Shown one piece after another: positions 1 to 5,204 of a DNA stretch of 7,222 bases. The notes under the pieces are model-generated. The model worked only from the letters and a program-made list of their open reading frames with translations. It was not told the DNA's origin and made no database searches. Numbering within the stretch: position 1 is the first letter of the stretch; each line of letters starts with the position of its first letter. The DNA comes from CAYZGU01 sp964478165 (GTDB lineage: Bacteria > Poribacteria > WGA-4E > JAJDTR01). Both the position numbers and the translations under genes were made by a program. The DNA is taken from assembly GCA_964478165.1 (NCBI GenBank), contig CAYZGU010000042.1:1-7222 (forward strand). Reading direction: 5' to 3'.

Positions 1-129
1 AACAACAGTAGCCCAATTCGTCAACAGTTGATGGGCGGTGGGATGAGCGCTGGCGGTCATTTCGGACCGAAAGATGGTGATGTGCCACTGAAAGTCTGGC
101 TCGAAGAACACGGAATTATCATGGAGTAG
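1..129 (+). CDS. C-terminal end of an unidentified protein (5' truncated)
   Basis: Reading frame 1 is open from the first base to a TAG at 127-129 and gives 42 residues with no start in view, so the gene begins outside the window. The tail is glycine-rich early (GGGMSAGG at about residues 12-19) and then becomes a charged amphipathic stretch, PLKVWLEEHGIIME, at the very end. There is no hydrophobic segment and no cysteine. The early N-x-S-x-x-x-R spacing faintly recalls C-termini of phytanoyl-CoA dioxygenase family proteins, but this is too short to assign and I do not claim a function. The codon pattern looks coding and there is no rival frame. No U-tract terminator hairpin follows the stop. 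Confidence 0.6.
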   Translation, partial: NNSSPIRQQLMGGGMSAGGHFGPKDGDVPLKVWLEEHGIIME

Positions 130-631
130 ATAGCATTCGTCATAGCTTATTCAAAGATTAGATGGAAACTGATTAATTCCAAGTTTATCTGTTTTGTCCA
201 GCTGATTTGTCATTGCGCCTCTGCTAGAAATGGCCTCAATCTTTGTATCTGAAAATCACATTCCTCCACAAGGCTTTCTCGCGTTTGGTTATCGATTCAT
301 TCTCTCACACTGAGATTTTCCACATCGTTCAGAAGAGCCCTGTTTCTCACTCCAAAAAGCCCCCAAAACGTTCTACTTCTATTAGCGTGGAACCACCATG
401 GTTTTCATGAACAGATTTGTAACGTGTTCTTCAAATAATGAATCCAAGAGCATTGTTAGCGCACCATTAATTGCGCGAATTACTCAAACAATAGTAAACA
501 CCTCCTAACCACGCCTGTCGAGCGTTCCTCGACTACGGATTTCGTCAGGCCTTGGATGGATTCAAACTCTACTTGCCCGATATGTTCCAGACTCTAAGGG
601 TCTCGAAATCGCATTTTTCGACTAAGTCCTT

Positions 632-655
632 GTATCGCAGCGCGTATCGCAGCGC
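632..655. repeat. Perfect 12-bp tandem duplication
   Basis: The unit GTATCGCAGCGC occurs twice back to back, at 632-643 and 644-655, with no mismatch. It lies in non-coding sequence. Two copies only suggest a local slippage duplication or a paired protein-binding site. No further copies were seen nearby. Confidence 0.85.
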
Positions 656-738
656 CGAACTGATTTTCAATTTCTCGTACTCTCGTTAATTAATTACTTT
701 CAAGCCTTCTGCCGCACCGGCGTACCGTTCTTTCGTAG

Positions 739-766
739 TTGACATTTCGACAGAAAAGGCTACAAT
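739..766 (+). promoter_or_regulatory. Sigma70-type promoter, TTGACA-16-TACAAT
   Basis: The -35 hexamer TTGACA (739-744) is a perfect consensus match. It is followed after 16 bases by TACAAT (761-766), five of six matches to the -10 consensus. Transcription would start near 773. The first good gene downstream is the AhpD-like gene at 1094, so the RNA would carry a leader of about 320 bases, or it may be a separate small RNA. This is the best promoter match I found in the window. It assumes the host uses a conventional housekeeping sigma factor. Confidence 0.5.
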
Positions 767-809
767 ATTCTCAGTTCCGAAATGACAAAGTAAGAAGGTG
801 TACGGTAGG

Positions 810-845
810 CCACTGAAATGGTGGATGTTCTCATTTTTTCAGTGG
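810..845 (+). other. 9-bp stem-loop downstream of the 739 promoter
   Basis: CCACTGAAA (810-818) is perfectly complementary to TTTCAGTGG (837-845), with an 18-base loop. It would sit about 37 bases into the predicted transcript. No U-tract follows the stem, so it does not look like an intrinsic terminator. A leader structure or protein site is more likely if it is functional. Confidence 0.35.
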
Positions 846-983
846 ATATGACAGCGATGCTTGGCTACGAAGACTGCGCCCCTTGCTGTTCCTTACTCCC
901 CTGGTATTCTTTGATATGTTTTCGGTAGTCGTTTAATCGGCATTAGACCTCTTGGTCTGGTGTATCTAGATTTACGGTTGGCA

Positions 984-1004
984 TTGCACCTAACAGATGT
1001 GCAA
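984..1004. promoter_or_regulatory. Inverted repeat TTGCAC-N9-GTGCAA, possible operator
   Basis: Perfect 6-bp arms TTGCAC (984-989) and GTGCAA (999-1004) flank a 9-base centre. The arm centres are 15 bp apart, a spacing compatible with a dimeric regulator. The site ends 89 bases before the AhpD-like start codon. It could equally form a small RNA hairpin in the leader. Function is inferred from symmetry and position only. Confidence 0.3.
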
Positions 1005-1093
1005 ATTTATTCCATTCGGAATTCTCTTTGTCATTACTCTAATATTCATTATTTACAAGCAACAACTCTTAACCATACTATAAAGGAGTTAAC

Positions 1094-1501
1094 ATGAAAA
1101 ACAACACATGGACGTTCTGTCTCCTCCTACTTTGTGTCGGAATGTTTTCTGCTGTTCCTGCCCAGGAAATCTCGGACAAGGAATACCAAAACCTGTTGAA
1201 AAAAAACAAATTCAACTCGTTGTATCCATTGGTAATTGTTGAAGGCGCAGATGAATACTTTGATAAATGGCAGAAGATGATGAAGAATTCAGCAATTCCG
1301 GAAAAATATGCTTACCTTGCAGCACTGTCAGCTTCCGCTGCTCTGAAATGTGAATATTGCATCCCAGCACAAAAACTTCTGGCAAAAAAAGCAGGTGCAA
1401 CGGAAGAGGAAATGAAAATTACAGTCCAAATTGCCGCGGAAGTTGCCCGCTTCAGTACTCTGCTATATGGCAATGAATGGCCGCTACCAAGGTCAAAATA
1501 A
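1094..1501 (+). CDS. Exported AhpD/carboxymuconolactone decarboxylase-like protein
   Basis: The protein has 135 residues. ATG at 1094 is fixed by AAGGAG at 1083-1088, five bases upstream. Residues 1-23 form a Sec signal peptide: short basic start, hydrophobic run LLLLCVGMFSA, and cleavage likely after V-P-A23. The mature part is one helical AhpD-like domain. Its helix around ALKCEYCIPAQ places C86 and C89 in a CxxC pair and is followed by the usual downstream GATEEEM and VQIAAEVARFSTLL helices. AhpD-family proteins use such cysteines for disulfide redox chemistry with a peroxiredoxin or similar partner; others in the superfamily are decarboxylases. In canonical AhpD a Glu lies 12 residues before the first Cys and a His four after the second; here these are Y74 and Q93. 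The redox pair is thus kept but the proton relay is not. The gene stands alone; no peroxiredoxin gene is in view. Confidence 0.75.
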   Translation: MKNNTWTFCLLLLCVGMFSAVPAQEISDKEYQNLLKKNKFNSLYPLVIVEGADEYFDKWQKMMKNSAIPEKYAYLAALSASAALKCEYCIPAQKLLAKKAGATEEEMKITVQIAAEVARFSTLLYGNEWPLPRSK

Positions 1502-1712
1502 GCCGTCAGAGCGATGAAGTAACTGGAAGCATGGTTCTTTTTACCCTTAAAACAAGAAACATCCTATCTTTCGATTGTGCTCCGAGCAATCAAATCACTC
1601 ATTAAAGTAGTAAGTAATGATGCGCAGAAATTTGCAGGCTGAAGCAGTTGGCATAAACGGAGATCCTACAGGCAGAGAACACTTGTCTTGTCAGCAGAAT
1701 CGAGATCAAACT

Positions 1713-1769
1713 CTTGTGCTATCAGCACAGGCAAGTGGCGCAAGAAACGAAGATTCTTCGGCCTGTTTT
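1713..1769 (+). terminator. Candidate terminator or attenuator-like hairpins
   Basis: CGAAG-ATT-CTTCG (1748-1760) is a tight 5-bp hairpin. The bases right after it, GCCTGT (1761-1766), pair with ACAGGC (1727-1732), giving an 11-bp stem with a 15-base bulge on the left, ending in TTTT (1766-1769). The left arm also belongs to an earlier hairpin, TGTGC-TATCA-GCACA (1715-1729), so the two folds exclude each other. It lies 210 bases after the AhpD-like stop, rather far for a terminator, and the U-run is short. Confidence 0.25.
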
Positions 1770-1945
1770 AGTTATAGAAATCTCATAAAGAGCACAACCC
1801 CAACACGACTGCAATAGCTCAGATCGTTCCCCTGATTCCACTCACGGCGCGTAATCACAGACAGCTACTCATGAAAGGATCCAGAATGACCGAGAATTGC
1901 CAAGTTCCCAGACAAGCGGAAGTTCGACAATTTTCAATCGTTTTT

Positions 1946-2014
1946 GAGAGCCCAAGTCCGAGATAGAGAACCGTGAGCGTAGCAAGCACGAGCGCGACGA
2001 ATTCGGACGCTCTC
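1946..2014. repeat. Bulged inverted repeat upstream of the serpin
   Basis: GAGAGC (1946-1951) and GTCCGA (1956-1961) pair with GCTCTC (2009-2014) and TCGGAC (2003-2008). This is 12 perfect pairs interrupted only by a 4-base bulge on the left, around a 41-base interior. It ends 66 bases before the serpin start. Whether it acts as DNA or RNA structure cannot be told from sequence. Confidence 0.4.
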
Positions 2015-2024
2015 CGTTCACTTC

Positions 2025-2040
2025 TATATTTAGATCTAAA
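2025..2040 (+). promoter_or_regulatory. -10-like TATATT overlapping 12-bp palindrome TTTAGATCTAAA
   Basis: TATATT (2025-2030) matches the sigma70 -10 consensus at five of six positions. TTTAGATCTAAA (2029-2040) is a perfect palindrome that would cover the predicted transcription start, 40 bases before the serpin ATG. A repressor site over the start point is a reasonable reading. The weak point is the -35 region: TTCGGA at 2002-2007 matches TTGACA at only three positions, so an activator or another sigma factor would be needed. Confidence 0.3.
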
Positions 2041-2080
2041 AATGCGAATAGTTGCTCATCTAGTAGCAAGCGAGAATCAG

Positions 2081-3316
2081 ATGAAAACACATCAGAGCCA
2101 CCTGGCTTTCATTGGATGCGCCAGTACAGTTCTACTCTGGCTATTCGCATGTTCCAACGGACATTTTCCTGCGGACACCCTCGACGATTCATTTCACGTT
2201 GAGGGTGATTATTCATTTTCAAATGTTGCCTCCGCGAGTACGCAACTAGGTTTTAAGTTGATTGCATCTCTCCGAGAACGAGAACCCGGGCAAAACATCT
2301 TCATCTCTCCCGTAAGCATTTCGATTGCGCTTACCATGACATACAACGGAGCCGTTGGAGAAACAGAACGCGCCATGGCAGAAGTGTTGGAAATCAAGGA
2401 ACTGGAGCTTAGCACTGTTAATAGGTCAAACGCCGCGCTAATACAAAGTCTCGAAACCCATAATCCCAAGGTTCAACTCTCAATTGCAAACTCAATCTGG
2501 TCCCGTCAGGGCGTTGAATTCTCCCCTGAATTCTTAGACCGAAATCGTCAATTTTTTGAGGCACAAATCACGTCACTGGATTTCGTTAAACCAGAGAGCG
2601 CTGAAATCATCAATGAATGGGTAAACACCAGCACGAAGGGCAAAATTGCAAAAATCGTTCAACGGATCGATCCGCAGACATTAATCTTCTTGATTAACGC
2701 CATCTATTTCAATGGAAGCTGGGAGACAAGATTTGAAAGGTCAGAAACGCGTAACGCCATCTTTCATTTGGAAGACGGGGGGGAGAAGCAGGTACGAATG
2801 ATGCATCGAGAGGGTGAGTATCTCCACTTGCGAGATGACAGTTTCGAGGCGGTCCGCTTGCCGTATGGTGACGGACGCATGAGCATGTACATTTTCCTGC
2901 CTAATCGGGACTCGAATCTCAACGAGTTCTTGGCAGGTGTGAGCGGAACGGAATGGATACGCTGGCGCTCGCAGTTTCGTCAAGTTCCACGCGACAGCGT
3001 GATAATCCTGCCGCGTTTCAAACTGGAATATGAAGTAAAGCTCAACGAAGCGCTCAAGGCTTTGGGCATGGGAATTGCTTTTGGTGCTGGTGCCGATTTT
3101 CGCAGCATGGGACCAGGCCTATTTATCAGCGAAGTGCGTCACAAATCCTTCATAGAAGTGAACGAAGAGGGCACCGAAGCGGCTGCAGCAACTGTTGTTT
3201 CTGGCGTTAGGTCTCTACCATCAGTCTTCCGGGCAGACCGGCCCTTCTTTTTCGCCGTCTACGACCAGAAAACGACGACGTTACTGTTCCTGGGGATCAT
3301 TACAGAACCGATGTAG
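2081..3316 (+). CDS. Serpin-family protease inhibitor, predicted lipoprotein
   Basis: The protein has 411 residues from ATG 2081. I prefer this start because it opens directly on a lipoprotein signal peptide, with lipobox L21-F22-A23-C24. The frame stays open upstream to GTG 1973, but that extension does not look coding. The Shine-Dalgarno is imperfect (AAGCGAG, 2068-2074). The mature 388 residues span a whole serpin fold: NIFISPVSISIALTMTYNG (72-90), WVNTSTKGKI (180-189), NAIYFNGSWETRF (206-218), LPRFKLEYEVKLNEAL (310-325) and the C-terminal RPFFFAVY near 387-394. The hinge EEGTEAAAAT (362-371) has the small-residue pattern of inhibitory serpins, which trap proteases by inserting the cleaved loop into a beta-sheet. 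The loop continues VVSGVRSLPS (372-381), with Arg377-Ser378 the likely scissile bond, predicting trypsin-like targets. It probably sits on the envelope surface or in the periplasm. A 7-G run at 2777-2783 is in frame. No protease partner is nearby. Confidence 0.93.
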   Translation: MKTHQSHLAFIGCASTVLLWLFACSNGHFPADTLDDSFHVEGDYSFSNVASASTQLGFKLIASLREREPGQNIFISPVSISIALTMTYNGAVGETERAMAEVLEIKELELSTVNRSNAALIQSLETHNPKVQLSIANSIWSRQGVEFSPEFLDRNRQFFEAQITSLDFVKPESAEIINEWVNTSTKGKIAKIVQRIDPQTLIFLINAIYFNGSWETRFERSETRNAIFHLEDGGEKQVRMMHREGEYLHLRDDSFEAVRLPYGDGRMSMYIFLPNRDSNLNEFLAGVSGTEWIRWRSQFRQVPRDSVIILPRFKLEYEVKLNEALKALGMGIAFGAGADFRSMGPGLFISEVRHKSFIEVNEEGTEAAAATVVSGVRSLPSVFRADRPFFFAVYDQKTTTLLFLGIITEPM

Positions 3317-3361
3317 CACTCTGAAAATTAACGCGCATGAGTATAGGAAGGAGAACCAGGT

Positions 3362-3430
3362 GTGATAAAGAGAATTATACCTCCTGGCAAACGAACAAGT
3401 CTGACACTTGGCGCAATTGCTCGAAAGTAG
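3362..3430 (+). CDS. Possible 22-residue peptide (uncertain)
   Basis: A GTG at 3362 is preceded by a strong Shine-Dalgarno, AAGGAG (3348-3353), at an 8-base spacing. The frame runs 22 codons to TAG at 3428-3430. The peptide is basic (six Lys or Arg) and begins (M/V)IKRIIPPGKR. It contains four Ile and two Leu but no run of Leu codons, so it is not a typical leu leader peptide. The early coding bases ACCTCCT (3379-3385) can pair with the Shine-Dalgarno and could mask it. It lies between the serpin stop and leuB, 133 bases before the latter. It could equally be a chance purine-rich stretch. Confidence 0.25.
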   Translation: MIKRIIPPGKRTSLTLGAIARK

Positions 3431-3563
3431 GTTTACAAATTCCACCGTATTTTTCATGAGTTTGTGCCGTGAGCTTGGCTCCCGCCGATACTCAGATGGC
3501 TTGATACCGACAGATGCCTTTGTTGATTAACGGATACATGCACTCAATTACAAGGGGAAAACG

Positions 3564-4646
3564 ATGAATGTAAGGATTGCCGTATTGCCCGGAGACGGAA
3601 TTGGTCGAGAAGTCACAGCTGAAGCTATCAGGGTGTTAGACGTCATTCAAGAGAAACATGGACACCACTTTAAATACGAATACGCCCTCATCGGGGGTTG
3701 TGCCCTCGATGAAAAAGGAACCGCGCTGCCAACGGAAACATTGGGCCTTTGCCAAGAGTCTGATGCAATCCTGTTGGGCGCAGTAGGCGGACCCAAGTGG
3801 GACGACGTATTGAGCGAAGAACGTCCCGAAAGGGCCGTGGCAAGAGTCCGAAAAGAGCTGGACCTCTTTGTGAACCTTCGACCAATTCGTGGTAGAAAAG
3901 CGCTGGCTCCTGTCTTACCAGTCAAGGCCCAGATTATTGGTGAGGGATTGGATTTCGTCGTTATTCGGGAGCTGGCGGGTGGCATCTACTACGGCGAACC
4001 CCGCGGTATCGTGAAAGATTGCGATGGAGAACGAGGATTCAATACGTTATCTTACACCACAGGAGAGATCGATCGCGTCCTGCGCGCTGGTTTTGAAATG
4101 GCGCGAAAGCGATCGAAAAGGCTCACTTCCGTCGCCAAGGAGAACATGCTGGAGAGTTCAAAACTCTGGCGTGAGGTCGCAACGAAAGTCAGTCGGGATT
4201 ATACCGATGTCGAGTTGAATCACCTCCTGATTGATGCTTGCGCGTATCATCTCATTCGGAATCCCGATCAGTTTGACGTAATCGTGACAGGAAACATCTT
4301 CGGAGATATCCTCACTGACGAAGCTGGTGTGTTAGCAGGTTCACTCGGGATGTGCCCCTCGGCAAGTTACGGATGTACCCACCAGGGGCTCTATGAACCG
4401 ATTCACGGAACTGCCCCAGACATCGCCGGACAAGGGATTGCCAACCCAATAGGGGCAATTCTTACTGCAGCGCTTCTCCTCCGATACTCCTTCAATCTCG
4501 AAGCGGAGGCAGCGGATATTGAGATTGCCGTTGATCGCACAATTGACAAAGGGTATCGTACACTCGACATTCAAGAGGCTGAACTAAGAGCGACGAGCAC
4601 CGTCGAGATGACCAACGCCATCATTGCCGAGATTCGTGGAACGTAA
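3564..4646 (+). CDS. leuB: 3-isopropylmalate dehydrogenase
   Basis: The protein has 360 residues, the usual length for the family. ATG 3564 follows AAGGGG (3552-3557) by six bases. The cytoplasmic enzyme oxidises and decarboxylates 3-isopropylmalate to 2-oxoisocaproate with NAD+, the third step of leucine synthesis. Motifs in order: GDGIG (10-14), LLGAVGGPKWD (70-80), RKELDLFVNLRP (96-107), RELAGGIYYGEPRG (135-148), AKENMLESSKLWREV (191-205), and the metal-binding D224, D248 and D252 (in FGDILTDEA). HGTAPDIAGQGIANP (281-295) carries D286, the NAD-preferring Asp. Substrate and catalytic residues R96, R106, R135, Y142 and K192 are all present. The usual VDKANVLE reads VAKENMLE, so the Asp before the catalytic Lys is Ala191. 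The DLFVNLRP and GGIYYGEPR blocks favour LeuB over isocitrate, homoisocitrate or tartrate dehydrogenase. leuA, leuC and leuD are not in view, so the gene is not in a visible leu operon. Confidence 0.95.
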   Translation: MNVRIAVLPGDGIGREVTAEAIRVLDVIQEKHGHHFKYEYALIGGCALDEKGTALPTETLGLCQESDAILLGAVGGPKWDDVLSEERPERAVARVRKELDLFVNLRPIRGRKALAPVLPVKAQIIGEGLDFVVIRELAGGIYYGEPRGIVKDCDGERGFNTLSYTTGEIDRVLRAGFEMARKRSKRLTSVAKENMLESSKLWREVATKVSRDYTDVELNHLLIDACAYHLIRNPDQFDVIVTGNIFGDILTDEAGVLAGSLGMCPSASYGCTHQGLYEPIHGTAPDIAGQGIANPIGAILTAALLLRYSFNLEAEAADIEIAVDRTIDKGYRTLDIQEAELRATSTVEMTNAIIAEIRGT

Positions 4647-5204
4647 AAGATGGTAATTTTGAAATCAGGGAGGAACATCTGACAATTTTCGACACTAAAC
4701 GCGTTCTAGTTTGGTAGAAATCAGGACATTGGAAACCGATAAATCCCGTCGTTTGAGTTGTCAGATAATGTACGCACACACCACGGTGAGTGGGTGGACC
4801 CGCCTGGCCAAATTCTCCTTTATCCGCATGCGGTTCCCAACCTTAAGAACTGGACGTGTACAACGCACACAACGGGGAACATTTTGCGTTAAAGTCCGAG
4901 CGTGGCGTCAACTCATCAGATTGCCAATTACTGCAAGGCTTTCAATGCTCTAGTTTGTAGTTTTCTGCGTGAGGATTCGAGTGTCAATCAACCCCTCTAT
5001 CTGGGTACTCAGCTCTATTCATAATACCAGGAATTTTAGTGAGGGACCTTAGCAAGTAAGGGCCTTCCTCGTGGTCACACGAAGACTCTGATGACACATT
5101 TTAACGGGGGATTTACAAGGGCCAACGGGAATGACAAGCTGGATCTTCAACTCGCGCATTACGATCTCAAAATCCTCCTGTATAATATAGAAGGAGCCTA
5201 TAGC
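4647..5204. other. 558-base gap between leuB and glutamate dehydrogenase
   Basis: No gene is supported. A TTG-initiated frame at 4711-4953 has a low-complexity, Arg- and Thr-rich translation and no ribosome binding site. A perfect hairpin CCTTA-GCAAG-TAAGG lies at 5047-5061 without a U-tract. The frame of glutamate dehydrogenase extends upstream to ATG 5091, but that extension lacks a Shine-Dalgarno. The last 30 bases hold a sequestering hairpin around the real ribosome binding site. No terminator was clear for leuB. Confidence 0.55.
5175..5196 (+). promoter_or_regulatory. Strong RBS fixing the dehydrogenase start, with anti-SD hairpin
   Basis: AAGGAG (5191-5196) stands eight bases before ATG 5205 and decides this start over the in-frame ATG at 5091. 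Just upstream, CTCCT (5175-5179) is the exact complement of AGGAG (5192-5196), with a 12-base AT-rich loop, so a 5-bp stem could hide the site. A perfect TATAAT at 5181-5186 lies inside the loop, but as a promoter it would start transcription within the Shine-Dalgarno, so it is probably not used for this gene. Confidence 0.5.

Larger units (their letters stand above)
130..1093. other. 964-base gap with no convincing gene
   Basis: Stops are frequent in all frames and no ORF with a credible ribosome binding site was found. The stretch holds a strong promoter-like sequence at 739-766, a perfect 12-bp tandem repeat at 632-655, and inverted repeats at 517-533 (GTCGAG/CTCGAC, 5-base loop), 468-482 (TAATT/AATTA around GCGCG), 810-845 and 984-1004. 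An ORF of 36 codons (818-928) lies downstream of the promoter but lacks a good Shine-Dalgarno. The right half may be the leader of the gene at 1094. The left half shows nothing recognisable and may be decayed or simply non-coding sequence. Confidence 0.6.
1502..2080. other. 579-base gap upstream of the serpin gene
   Basis: No gene is supported here. ATG-initiated and GTG-initiated frames exist (for example 1617-1817, and the in-frame extension of the serpin from 1973) but lack ribosome binding sites and protein-like composition. The stretch holds hairpins at 1713-1769, a bulged inverted repeat at 1946-2014, and a -10-like TATATT overlapping a 12-bp palindrome at 2025-2040. These may belong to the 3' end of the AhpD-like transcript and to the serpin promoter respectively. 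Confidence 0.55.

Noticed and set aside
1052..1081. TTTACA-18-TACTAT promoter directly before the AhpD-like gene
   Set aside because: The predicted start would fall inside the ribosome binding site, leaving no usable leader.
1617..1817. 66-codon ORF on + between the AhpD-like gene and the serpin
   Set aside because: No Shine-Dalgarno, polar low-structure translation, and it overlaps hairpins. Looks like chance.
1973..2080. 36-codon N-terminal extension of the serpin from GTG 1973
   Set aside because: It would place the lipoprotein signal inside the protein. The extension is Ser/Ala-rich with no RBS and contains the promoter-like palindrome.
2777..2783. Seven-G run in the serpin as a phase-variable tract or sequencing error
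   Set aside because: The frame and the serpin motifs continue unbroken on both sides, and seven bases is short for a contingency tract.
3501..3530. TTGATA-based promoter for leuB
   Set aside because: The -35 is good but no -10 of more than three matches lies at a 16-18 base spacing.
4711..4953. 80-codon ORF starting at TTG
   Set aside because: No RBS and Arg/Thr-rich translation without domain features.
4847..4960. Possible remnant of a DUF882-like peptidase (ELDVYNAHNGEHF) in the leuB-gdhA gap
   Set aside because: Only about a dozen residues resemble the family, a stop lies immediately upstream in frame, and the rest does not continue the pattern.
5181..5186. Perfect TATAAT as the gdhA promoter
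   Set aside because: Transcription would start within the Shine-Dalgarno, and the -35 match (TTACGA) is poor.
5091..5204. 38-codon N-terminal extension of glutamate dehydrogenase
   Set aside because: No RBS at 5091, whereas AAGGAG sits eight bases before ATG 5205, and the family alignment begins after 5205.
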